A stretch of DNA of 64,000 nt. Source: DAOMFB01 sp963721385. GTDB lineage: Bacteria; Acidobacteriota; Thermoanaerobaculia; UBA5066. Below are positions 16,838 through 24,446 of the stretch, piece after piece; positions within the stretch are counted from its first letter, which is position 1, and each line of letters starts with the position of its first letter. The notes under the pieces are model-generated. The model searched no databases. It saw only the letters and a list, made by a program, of their open reading frames with translations, and had not been told where the DNA came from. The DNA is taken from the NCBI GenBank assembly GCA_963721385.1, contig CAVRJB010000019.1, positions 496,001-560,000 on the forward strand. Direction: 5' to 3'. A program made the translations under genes and the position numbers.

Positions 16838-17507
16838 ATGTCTCGCAGAATCGGAAAACGGGCTTTTCACGGTCTGATGGCTCTCGTCGCTCTCGCAACG
16901 CTCGGCGCCGGGACCGCGGCCGCCCAGAACGTGCCGAACTCGTGGGAGATTTCGGCGTTCGGAGGCGGCTATTTCGGCGGCCAGATCTACGAGGGCGCGA
17001 AAGGCATCGTGGACGTCGGGACGGCGCCGACGTACGGCGCGAGGCTGGGCTACAACTTCAATCGGGCCTTCGGCGTGGAGGTCGGCTGGTCGCAGGCCAA
17101 GCCCAATCTCAATCTGGGCAGCTATTACTGCTGCGAGCCGGGAAACGGCGGGAACATCGGGAACGCTCACGGTCAACACCTACGAGGCGGACGCCCTCTT
17201 CAGCTACGGCAGCCGGAAGGCGAGCGGCTACTTCGCCGTCGGCCTCGGCGCGACGTCGCTGAGCCCGAAGATCTCGGGCGTCTCGATGGGAAACGAGACG
17301 CGCTTCACCTCGAATGTCGGCCTCGGCGGAAAGTTCAGCCTCGGCCCGCAGGTCGCGATCCGGGTCGACGGCCGGTGGCGCTTCACCGACACGAATCAGA
17401 CGACGGGCGCCGGTGGCTGGTGCGACACCTATTACGGCTGCTACTACTACACGACGACCTGGTACAGCTCGGGCGAGCTGACGGGCGGCCTGCTCTTCCG
17501 GTTCTGA
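16838..17507 (+). CDS. Outer-membrane beta-barrel protein, one frameshift (paralogue of 3277)
   Basis: ATG 16838 follows a CAGGAGGT site. The signal peptide is GLMALVALATLGAGTAAAQ, then NSWEISAFGGGYFGG. Near 17163 the frame moves by one base, and the protein continues as LTVNTYEADALFSYGSRKASGY, then GGKFSLGPQVAIRVDGRWRF and the end GELTGGLLFRF. Loop cysteines occur as YYCCEPG and WCDTYYGCYY. It is the close paralogue of the barrel at 3277 and lies 33 bases ahead of a DUF4136 lipoprotein gene, an arrangement that suggests the two work as a pair in the outer membrane. Confidence 0.75.
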
Positions 17508-17540
17508 CGTTCTCCCCGGGAATCTCAAGGAGGATTCGAG

Positions 17541-18071
17541 ATGAAGCCCTGGAAAACAGCTCTGGTGCTGGCCGCCGCCGTCCTCTCGGCCTGCTCGACG
17601 CTCCAGACCTCCACCGACTACGACCCGAAGGCAAACTTCGCGCCGTACAAGACGTTTGCCTTCAAGGACGTCCATGAGATCCAGAACAGCCTCCTGGAAT
17701 CCCGCCTCAAGGACGCCGTCACGGCGACCCTGACCTCGAAGGGGTGGACGAAGGCGGACCAGAGCCCCGACATCCTGGTCGTGTTGCACGTCCGGCTCTC
17801 GACCCAGACGCAGGTCAACACGTACAACACCGGCTGGGGCTACGGCTGGGGCTGGGGCGGAACGGGGATGACGACCTCCACCGTCGAGCAGATCCCCGTC
17901 GGGACCCTGATCATCGACCTCGTCGACGCCAAGGCGAAGCAACTCGTCTGGCGCGGAACGGCGAGCGACACGATCGACCAGAGCGCGACCCCGGAGGAGC
18001 GGGACAAGAACATCCGGAACGCCCTGAACAAGCTTTTCGAGAACTTCCCGCCCAATCAGAACAAGAAATAG
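17541..18071 (+). CDS. DUF4136 family lipoprotein (paralogue of 10426)
   Basis: 176 residues with ribosome site AAGGAGG upstream. The lipobox is VLSAC. The core motifs match DUF4136: TDYDPKANFAPYKTFAF, ESRLKDAVTATLTSKGW, PDILVVLHVRL, QIPVGTLIIDLVDAKAKQLVWRG. It shares its Gly/Trp/Tyr loop (NTYNTGWGYG) with the 10426 protein, so the two are recent paralogues. It likely sits on the periplasmic face of the outer membrane next to the barrel encoded just upstream. Function unknown. Confidence 0.88.
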   Translation: MKPWKTALVLAAAVLSACSTLQTSTDYDPKANFAPYKTFAFKDVHEIQNSLLESRLKDAVTATLTSKGWTKADQSPDILVVLHVRLSTQTQVNTYNTGWGYGWGWGGTGMTTSTVEQIPVGTLIIDLVDAKAKQLVWRGTASDTIDQSATPEERDKNIRNALNKLFENFPPNQNKK

Positions 18072-18149
18072 CCCTTTCCGATAGAATCCCCGGGATATCT
18101 CCGTATCCGGCAGCGAACAGGCCGCTGTTCGGCGAACCCGGGGGCCCTT

Positions 18150-18887
18150 GTGAGTTTGGTCCGGTCCAAATGGCTCGAACGATGCTTGATCGTGTCGGGC
18201 GTCACCTTGCTCGGATTTGCGGGCGGTGCCCGTCTGACCGGAGAGATCCAGAAGCAGCGGGACCTCAAGCGCTTCGAATCTGCGCTGCTCGCGGCAGCCC
18301 CTCCCGCTGACCGCGGCGCCTCATCCGCGGGCTCCGCGCCGGCCGTCGACACGAGCCTCTGGTCTCCGGAGAGGATCAAGGCCTACGAGGAGAGTCTTCG
18401 GAAAGACCTGGGAACGCCGCTCGCGGTCCTTTCGATTCCCAGGATCGGGCTTCAGGTCCCGGTTCTCGAGGGAACGGACGACCTGACGCTCAATCGGGGG
18501 GTCGGCCTCATCGAGGGGACGGCCCGCCCCGGCGAGGACGGCAACACGGGGATCGCCGGCCACCGCGACGGCTTTTTCCGCGGCCTGAAAGACGTCGGAG
18601 CCGGAGACACGATCGAGATGAGGACGCTCTCCGCCCGGGACCTCTACGTCGTGGAGTCAGTGAAGATCCTGTCGCCGGACGACGTCCAGGTCCTCGACCC
18701 GACGTCCTCGCCCGTCCTGACGCTCGTGACCTGCTACCCGTTCTACTTCGTCGGGAGCGCACCGCAGCGCTGGATCGTCCGCGCCGTGCGGCGCGACGCC
18801 ATTTCCTCGACGAAACCCGCCCATCCGACATCGGGAGCTGCGCTCGCAAAGACTCGAAAGGAGGCCGATTCCCCGGCAAAGCAATAG
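18150..18887 (+). CDS. Class D-like sortase
   Basis: 245 residues from GTG 18150. One N-terminal hydrophobic segment (CLIVSGVTLLGFAGGARL) anchors the enzyme, and a Pro/Ala linker leads to the sortase barrel. Catalytic features are all present: IAGHRD (His138), TLVTCYPF (Cys195, the TLxTC motif) and a downstream Arg in APQRWIVRA (207 or 211). AVLSIPRIGLQVPVLEG is the usual first strand. Sortases cleave LPxTG-type signals and attach the protein to an amine. The next gene encodes a secreted protein whose C-terminus reads LPKTGS plus a hydrophobic segment and RRSR, so a dedicated enzyme-substrate pair is likely. Family and substrate choice are inference from sequence. Confidence 0.85.
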   Translation: MSLVRSKWLERCLIVSGVTLLGFAGGARLTGEIQKQRDLKRFESALLAAAPPADRGASSAGSAPAVDTSLWSPERIKAYEESLRKDLGTPLAVLSIPRIGLQVPVLEGTDDLTLNRGVGLIEGTARPGEDGNTGIAGHRDGFFRGLKDVGAGDTIEMRTLSARDLYVVESVKILSPDDVQVLDPTSSPVLTLVTCYPFYFVGSAPQRWIVRAVRRDAISSTKPAHPTSGAALAKTRKEADSPAKQ

Positions 18888-18890
18888 TGA

Positions 18891-18911
18891 AATCACGAGC
18901 AGTTCGTGATT
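18891..18911. promoter_or_regulatory. Perfect 8-bp inverted repeat upstream of the LPKTG gene
   Basis: AATCACGA, five spacer bases, then TCGTGATT, located directly after the sortase stop. There is no T run after it, so it is more like an operator or an mRNA-processing hairpin than a terminator. It is followed by two copies of GTAACAATGAAA at 18929-18940 and 18945-18956. Confidence 0.45.
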
Positions 18912-18928
18912 CAATCCCCGCAATCCCT

Positions 18929-18956
18929 GTAACAATGAAACCCGGTAACAATGAAA
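18929..18956 (+). repeat. Tandem 12-bp direct repeat in the leader of the LPKTG gene
   Basis: GTAACAATGAAA occurs twice, 16 bases start to start, in the 80-base AT-richer leader between the sortase gene and the LPKTG gene. Each copy contains an ATG, but only the ATG at 18971 is preceded by a good site (AAGGAGAGGA) at the right distance and opens the signal peptide. Confidence 0.55.
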
Positions 18957-18970
18957 AAGGAGAGGATTAC

Positions 18971-19713
18971 ATGACACGGATCTCGAAAATCGCCAGCCTC
19001 ATCGCCGTCGCCGTGGCGCTCTGCGTCGCGGGCGCCGCCTTCGCGCAGGCCACGACCACGGAGGTCGTCCACCGGAGCGGAACGGTCCTCGCGAAGTACG
19101 ACGGCAAGATCGTCGTCAAGATGGATGACGGAACGACCAGGGAGTTCCACCCGGCGCCCGGCAAGACCATCATGGTGAACGGCGTTCCGACCGGCTACGA
19201 CGACCTGAAGGTCGGCACGGTCCTGTCGGCCGACTTCGTCAAGACGACCAAGACGGTCCCGGTCACGACGACCGAGATCAAGAACGCCAAGGTCGTGAAG
19301 GTGGTCGGCGGCTCGCTCCTCGTCCAGGACGCGAATGGTTACAAGAGCTACGAGGTTCCGGCCGGCTTCAAGTTCCTCGTCAACGGAAAGGAGATGGCGC
19401 TCCAGGACCTCGGCCCCGGCATGATGCTGACGGCCACCATCGTCTCGAAGTCGACCAAGACGGTCAGCGAGTCGGAGATCAAGGGCGCTGCGGGCGTCGC
19501 GCCCGCGGCTCCGGCTCCGGCTCCGAAGGCCGCCGCGGCGCCCCCGCCGCCGGCGCCCACGGCCGCTCCGGCCCCGCCGCCCCCGGCCCCGGCTCCCGCC
19601 CCGGCCAGAAGAAGCTCCCGAAGACGGGCAGCCCGCTTCCGCTCGCGGCCTTCGGCGGCGCGCTGTCGCTCCTCGCGGGCCTCGGCCTCCGCTCGTTCCG
19701 CCGCTCGCGCTAG
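18971..19713 (+). CDS. Secreted two-repeat protein with LPKTG sortase signal (frameshift before the signal)
   Basis: The signal peptide is IASLIAVAVALCVAGAAFA. Two related units of about 60 residues follow (SGTVLAKYDGKIVVKMDDGTT..., VVKVVGGSLLVQDANGYKSY...), similar to small OB-like DUF5666 units, and then a Pro/Ala-rich spacer. Near 19603 the frame is lost by one base. The alternative frame reads QKKLPKTGSPLPLAAFGG, a hydrophobic stretch ALSLLAGLGL and the basic end RSFRRSR before TAG at 19711. That is a complete LPxTG cell-wall sorting signal. Read without the shift, the protein runs on as Arg-rich nonsense, so the conserved signal argues that the shift is recent or an error. The substrate belongs to the sortase at 18150. 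Confidence 0.8.
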
Positions 19714-19736
19714 GAATTACCCCGGATTGATTTCAC

Positions 19737-19770
19737 GGGCGGCCTCTTTCCGGGGCCGCCCTTCTTCTTA
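19737..19770 (+). terminator. Intrinsic terminator after the LPKTG gene
   Basis: GGGCGGCC, a short loop, then GGCCGCCC, followed by TTCTTCTTA. It starts 24 bases after the shifted stop codon at 19711-19713, which independently supports that stop as the true gene end: reading on in the unshifted frame would run straight through this hairpin. Confidence 0.7.
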
Positions 19771-19818
19771 CACCCAGGGCCGGCGCCCGTTGGCGCCCGC
19801 CGACAGAACGGAGAAAAG

Positions 19819-20379
19819 ATGAAATCCAGAGTCATCGCATTCGCCGTGATCGCCGCCTTCCTCGCGCTCGCCGCCGTCCCGGCGGCGGCCGTCGAGCCGA
19901 AGAGCGTCACCAAGATCGAGACCCTCACCGCCACGATCACCGCCATCAACACCGCCAAGCGCCACGTCACGCTGAAGGGCCCCCACGGCAATTCCGAGAC
20001 GATCTATGTTCCCGAGACGATGACGCGCTTTTCCGAGCTGAAGGTCGGGGACAAGGTGACGTTCAAGTACGCCCAGTCGCTCGTCATCCGGCTCGAGAAG
20101 CCGGGCGAGGCCGTGACGGGGTCCGCCGCGTCGAGCATCGAGCGCGGCACCGGTCCGAAGCCGGGCGGCACGGCGTCGGCCGAGGTGACCGCCGTCGTCA
20201 CGCTCATGTCGATCGACCCGAAGGTCCCGTCGGTCACGATCAAGACGGATACGGGCGACGTCCGGTCGTTCCATGTCAAGGACGCGAAGAACCTCGAGGG
20301 CTTCAAGGTCGGCGACAAGGTCGCCATCACCTACGTCGAGTCTCTCGCGATCGACGTTTCGACTCCGGCCAAGAAGTAG
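19819..20379 (+). CDS. Secreted protein with two OB-like (DUF5666-type) units
   Basis: 186 residues with a signal peptide (VIAFAVIAAFLALAAVPAAA). Two similar units follow: LTATITAINTAKRHVTLKGPHG...FSELKVGDKVTFKYAQSLVIRL and VTAVVTLMSIDPKVPSVTIKTDTG...FKVGDKVAITYVESLAIDV. Both have the L/V-x-x-I-x-x-I-N...V-T-L-K...L-K-V-G-D-K-V pattern of small beta-barrel DUF5666-like domains. The first unit type also appears in the LPKTG protein just upstream. No lipobox or sorting signal is present, so this is presumably a soluble periplasmic or exported protein. No function is assigned. Confidence 0.72.
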   Translation: MKSRVIAFAVIAAFLALAAVPAAAVEPKSVTKIETLTATITAINTAKRHVTLKGPHGNSETIYVPETMTRFSELKVGDKVTFKYAQSLVIRLEKPGEAVTGSAASSIERGTGPKPGGTASAEVTAVVTLMSIDPKVPSVTIKTDTGDVRSFHVKDAKNLEGFKVGDKVAITYVESLAIDVSTPAKK

Positions 20380-20405
20380 CCCGCGACGCTCTGGCACGAA
20401 GAAGG

Positions 20406-20427
20406 GGAGGCGCTCCCAGGCGCCTCC
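20406..20427 (+). terminator. Possible terminator hairpin after the 19819 gene
   Basis: GGAGGCGC, six loop bases, GCGCCTCC. There is only a weak T content after it, so this may be a weak or factor-assisted terminator. It lies between the stop at 20379 and the next start at 20489. Confidence 0.45.
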
Positions 20428-20488
20428 CGTCCATGAGTTCGTCGAGCCCAGCCGGGACCGACCAGAGCCCTAGAAAAGGAGAACCCAG

Positions 20489-20980
20489 ATGTTCAAGCCG
20501 TCACTTGTCCTCGTTGCGACCGTCGCCCTTGCGCTTCCAGCCGCCGCCCAGCAGGCAAAGCCGCCCGCCCCGGCTTCGACCCAGAGCGAGATCGAGATCC
20601 TCCGGCAGAAGATTGCCGCCGACAAGAAGCTCGTCGTCTCCGAGAACCTCGGGCTCACTGAGGCGGAGGCGAAGGCGTTCTGGCCCGTTTACGACGAGTA
20701 CCAGAAGGAACTGAAGTCGATCAACGACCGGCTCCTCAAGATGATCAAGACGTATGCGGATGCCTACAACAAGGGACCGGTTCCCGACGCCACGGCAAAG
20801 TCTCTCGTCGTCGAGACGATTTCCATCGAGGAGGCCGAAGTCCAGATGAAGAAGAACTTCGTCCCGAAGCTGGAAAAGGTCCTTCCCGAAGCGAAAGTGG
20901 CCCGCTACATCCAGATCGAGAACAAGATCCGCGCCCTCGTCAAGCTCGATCTGGCCGCGAGCATCCCCCTCGTGAAGTAA
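20489..20980 (+). CDS. Periplasmic helical protein, Spy/CpxP-like in design
   Basis: 163 residues. The signal peptide is PSLVLVATVALALPAAAQ. The mature chain is nearly all alpha-helical and charged, with the recurrent segment LGLTEAEAKAFWPVYDEYQKEL, then KMIKTYADAYNKG and AEVQMKKNFVPKLEKVLPEAKVARYIQIENK. The LTxxEAxxFWPVYxxY pattern recurs in small secreted proteins of acidobacteria and bacteroidetes and resembles the LTxxQ motif of Spy-type periplasmic chaperones. A role in envelope stress is therefore possible but unproven. An AAAAGGAGA ribosome site supports the start. A strong hairpin follows the gene. Confidence 0.7.
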   Translation: MFKPSLVLVATVALALPAAAQQAKPPAPASTQSEIEILRQKIAADKKLVVSENLGLTEAEAKAFWPVYDEYQKELKSINDRLLKMIKTYADAYNKGPVPDATAKSLVVETISIEEAEVQMKKNFVPKLEKVLPEAKVARYIQIENKIRALVKLDLAASIPLVK

Positions 20981-20997
20981 GAGCCCCGACGACGTCC

Positions 20998-21029
20998 GGA
21001 GGCGCCGCACGGCGCCTCCCTTTCCTCTT
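20998..21029 (+). terminator. Intrinsic terminator, convergent boundary
   Basis: GGAGGCGCCG and CGGCGCCTCC form a near-perfect hairpin with a very short loop, followed by CTTTCCTCTTCC. It lies between the helical-protein gene and the convergent large gene ending at 21043 and could serve the plus-strand gene. Confidence 0.7.
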
Positions 21030-21042
21030 CCGGCCGGGCCGT

Positions 21043-23338
21043 TCAGCGCTTGACGGGGCCGTCTCCGCCCTGCGGCGCCGGCGCCGGACGACTCGGCTTC
21101 TGCTTGCCGGTCGGAGGACGTGTGGTCTGGGGTTTGGGCGCCTGGGGCTGGCTCTGCTGGTAGCTCTGCGCGCGCTGGTTGCCGCGGTCGCGCGCTGCTG
21201 CGTCGCTTCTGGAGCTGCTTGGCCGCTCCGGGGTCGTTCTGCCAGCCCCCCTTGTCCCTCTTCTGCCAGGAGGAGCCTGCGTCCTTCCGGTAGACGTTTC
21301 CGTCCCGCCCGGCGTAGACGTCGTTCGGCCGGGCGGTCTTCATCTCCTTGGTGGCGGGGCGGGCGTCCCGCGTGACCGGAACGCTGCCCGCACCCGGGCG
21401 AACGTCGCGTGTCGCCGGGCGCGCGAGGGGCGCTTCACGTGTCGGACGGTACGGTGGAAGCTTGGCCGCCGGGGCGTTTCGCGTGAGGTTCTGGGGCCGC
21501 TGGTAGAGGTTGTTCGATGCGTAGGGCGTCGGCCGTGGATCACCGCCCGGAGGGGGCCGATAACTCGGCGGAGGCCGGTAGCCCGGCGGGCGATAGCCGG
21601 GGCCACCGTAGGGAGGCCGATAGCCGCCGCCGTAGTAAGGGGGCCGGTAGCCGCCCGGGCCATACCAGCCGCCTCCGTAGTACGGGGGCCGGTAGCCGCC
21701 CCACGAGGTCCAGTTCATCCCGTAGCTGAAGAAACCCCAGGAATATCCGAGCCCCATCGACCAGCCGGTCCAGGGGCTGTAAGAGACGCCCATGCCCCAG
21801 GTCGCGGGCCGGGGGTAGTAATTCGCCCCGTACCATGGCCTATAGGCGTAGCCGGTTCCCCAGACGACGGTCGGCCCCCACGGGTAGCAGCCGACGTAGC
21901 CGGGCGTGTAGCCGACGTATACGACGCTCGGAGTCGAGTCGTAGACGTAGACGTACTTCACGTTGTAGACGGGAGCCGACGGCGGGATGTCGTCCACTTC
22001 CTCGGGGCGACTGTCGCTCACGACCCACGGCCCATCCGGGCTCGACGAGACGTACCAGACGGCCTGCTCGCAGGCGTAGTAGCGCCCCCTCACCTTGAGC
22101 ACCGACGTCGGCGTGTTGAGGGCGTAAGCGACCCCCGTATCGGGGATCTGCTCGAACCTCGGCTCGCCGTCGTACGTGACGTTCAGCGTCGCGGTCGCGC
22201 GGTCGATGGCGACGGTCTGGGGGATCTGGGCGTCCAGGAGCGCGTCCTCGGCCTCGTCGGTTCCGGCGACGCTGACCCGGGCGGCCCCCGCGGTCGACTC
22301 GGGCGGGATCTTCACGAATTCCGCCGGAAGCTTGTCGGCGGGAACGTAGGTCCACGGCCCGCCGAAGGTCTTCGCCGCGAACCAGCGCCCCGTCAGGAGG
22401 GCGTACGTCTGCTGCGTCTCGATGTCCTTGAAGATCTGGTTCCCGGTGTTCGCGGCGAAGAGGATGTTCGTGCCCGTCACCGGCGTCCACTGCGGTTCGC
22501 CGTCGAAGGAGATCAGCTCGGCGGGCTCGGTCGTGACGACGAGCGCAGGCGGCTCCTTCGGCTGGTCGTCCTCGCTCGTCTCGGCGACGTCTTCGTTCGG
22601 GGCGCTCGCCTGGGCCTCCCGGGCCGCCCTCTCGACGTCGGCCGGGGGCTTCGGAATGCTGGCGTACGGGCCGGTCGCGGCGGGCGCTGCGTACCAGAAC
22701 CTTCCGTTCGACGTGTAGTACTGCCTCGACTTCGCGTCGAAGAGGATCGCCACCGGCGTGTTGACGACCCGCTTGAGCGACGTCTTCGGGACGTCCTGAA
22801 GCCTCGGCTCGCCGTCGATGAAGATCAGGACCGACGGCTGGTTTCTCACGAGGATCTTCGGGGGGTCGGCCTTGAGGCCCTGGGCGGACCTCTGCTCCCG
22901 CTCGGCCGCGGCGAGGGAGGCCGTGAAGCGGTCGAGCGACATCGTGAAGGACCACGTCTTCAGCGCCGGATTCACCCGGTCGGCGAACCTCTTCTCGCGC
23001 TCGGGCGTGATCTCGGGGAAGCGCGTCCGCTCGATGAGGGGCCCGGTCGTCGTGACGGTCCGGGCGTCGCGGTCGGTTACCAGCTTTCCGAGGATCCAGG
23101 TCACGCCGAAGACCGGGTCCTTGCCGTCCGGGCCCTGATAGGAGACGGCGGCGCGGAACCGCACGACGTCCCCCCTCAGAGACTCGACCTGGGGTTCGTA
23201 GACCGTGATCGTCCCACCCTTGGAGGTCGGGACCTCGCGGGGCCAGCCCGGGTCGTCGGCGCCGGCGGCCGGAGGGGCGGCGAGGGCAGCGGAGACCGCC
23301 AGCGCGAGTAGGGCCGACGTCGTCAGAGGTCTCTTCAT
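21043..23338 (-). CDS. Large secreted protein with GRWF/GPW repeats and Pro/Gly/Tyr tail (frameshift near end)
   Basis: About 765 codons. The signal peptide is TSALLALAVSAALAAPPAAGA. Like its paralogue at 7807 it has DPVFGVTWI near the start and three repeat units (VLIFIDGEPRLQDVPKTSLKRV, ELISFDGEPQWTPVTGTNILF..TGRWFAAKTFGGPW, YDGEPRFEQIPDTGVAYALNT..WYVSSSPDGPW). A YVGYTPGYVG segment follows, then a region of GGYRPPYYGGG-type repeats. Near 21190 the frame shifts; the better C-terminus reads RDRGNQRAQSYQQSQPQ and ends DGPVKR at 21043. The repeats imply a binding or scaffolding role outside the inner membrane, but no ligand is known. The glycine-zipper gene 23350 lies 11 bases upstream on the same strand. 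Confidence 0.72.
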
Positions 23339-23349
23339 GTGGGCCTCCG

Positions 23350-23901
23350 TCAGTACTTGGCGATGTACTTCTTCCCTTCGAGGCAGGCGCAGAAGGCCTT
23401 CTTGAACCCCTCGATCTGCTGCGCCGAAACCTGTTGTGACTGCTGGCCCTGGGCCTGCGCCTGCTGGGTCGCCTGCGTCTCGGCCTTCTTCTTCTGTCTC
23501 CGGCCCGCGACCGCTCCGGTCGCGGCCCCGACGGCGGCTCCGGTCCCGGCGTCGCCGGCGGCGGCTCCGATGAGGGCTCCGGCCGCTGCGCCCCTGGCCG
23601 AGCCGTGAACGGCGGCTCCCTGCCCGGCCGACTGGGCCTGCTGCTGCTGCTGCGCGGACTGCTGCTGCGCCTGCGCGGCTTTCTTCTGGGCGTCGAACGG
23701 GTCGACGCCCGTGTTCTGGACGGCCCAGCTGTAGCAGGCGGCCTCGTCCTGCGACTGCTGCTGGGCGTTCTGGCCGGCCTGGGGGAAGGCGGCGACGTTG
23801 AGGGAGGCGGCGAGCGTCTTCTGTCCGGAGTTCTGTGCGAACAGGGCGAGGCTTCCTCCCGCGAGGATCACGCCGAGGGCGGCGGCGAAGGTTTTCTTCA
23901 T
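23350..23901 (-). CDS. Glycine-zipper secreted protein
   Basis: 183 residues. The signal peptide is FAAALGVILAGGSLALFAQ. A Gln-rich stretch is followed by a glycine-zipper: GSARGAAAGALIGAAAGDAG and TGAAVGAATGAVAG, a repeated G-x-x-x-A/G pattern that forms membrane-active or outer-membrane helices (YMGG/OmpA-like glycine zipper family). An RRQKKK basic turn follows, then a Gln-rich segment and a short C-terminus FKKAFCACLEGKKY with two cysteines. Glycine-zipper lipoprotein-like proteins often accumulate in the outer membrane. It is likely co-transcribed with its neighbours on the minus strand (24350 to 21043). Confidence 0.75.
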   Translation of the reverse strand: MKKTFAAALGVILAGGSLALFAQNSGQKTLAASLNVAAFPQAGQNAQQQSQDEAACYSWAVQNTGVDPFDAQKKAAQAQQQSAQQQQQAQSAGQGAAVHGSARGAAAGALIGAAAGDAGTGAAVGAATGAVAGRRQKKKAETQATQQAQAQGQQSQQVSAQQIEGFKKAFCACLEGKKYIAKY

Positions 23902-23921
23902 GGCGATCTCTTCCTTCCGGT

Positions 23922-24350
23922 TCACTTCGGGGACGCCGGCAGGGGCGTGCAGACGGCCGAGACGGCGAGGACGAGCTCTTCCCGCGCGATGGCGACCGAG
24001 GCACGTCCGGACTTCTCGCCGACGACGATGCTGAAGGCCCGGCCGTTCTGGAGACCCTGGAGGACGATGAGGCCCCCATCGCGGCGGAAGGTCTCGATCG
24101 GGGTGGAGCGGTTCTCGCCGCTCGCCGGCGTCGTCGAGAGAAGCTTCGCCCCGAGGTCGACGATGACGAACTGCGGGATCATGGCGCCGTCCGGCGTGTC
24201 CTCCTCGCAGCCGTCGAGATCGCACCGGCCGACCGAGACGACGGAGCAGAGGAACCGGCCGGCGCCCGTGAGATCGTCGGCGCGCACCGGCGGAGCCGTG
24301 AGGACGAGCGAGGCGGTGACCAGACCGGCGGAGAGAAACTTCGTGAGCAT
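23922..24350 (-). CDS. Small secreted protein of unknown function
   Basis: 142 residues. The signal peptide is FLSAGLVTASLVLTAPPVRA. The mature part has three cysteines in GRFLCSVVSVGRCDLDGCEED, then IPQFVIVDLGAKLL, a strand-rich region (GLIVLQGLQNGRAFSIVVG) and VSAVCTPLPAS at the end. I do not recognise a family. It is the first of three minus-strand genes (with 23350 and 21043), and its start is back to back with the plus-strand cytochrome gene at 24447. Confidence 0.6.
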   Translation of the reverse strand: MLTKFLSAGLVTASLVLTAPPVRADDLTGAGRFLCSVVSVGRCDLDGCEEDTPDGAMIPQFVIVDLGAKLLSTTPASGENRSTPIETFRRDGGLIVLQGLQNGRAFSIVVGEKSGRASVAIAREELVLAVSAVCTPLPASPK

Positions 24351-24446
24351 GTGAACTCCTCCCTTGCTTCTGTGGTCGGCATCGACCATTTCAAAACTAT
24401 CATTCCCCCTGCGATCGACGAAGTCGTTTCCTCTACACTCTGGGCC

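Noticed and set aside
20501..24079. A 1192-residue minus-strand frame that looks like one giant gene
   Set aside because: It begins in another frame of the glycine-zipper gene, contains the true gene start at 23338, and runs past its C-terminus after a frameshift. The parts have separate signals and stops.
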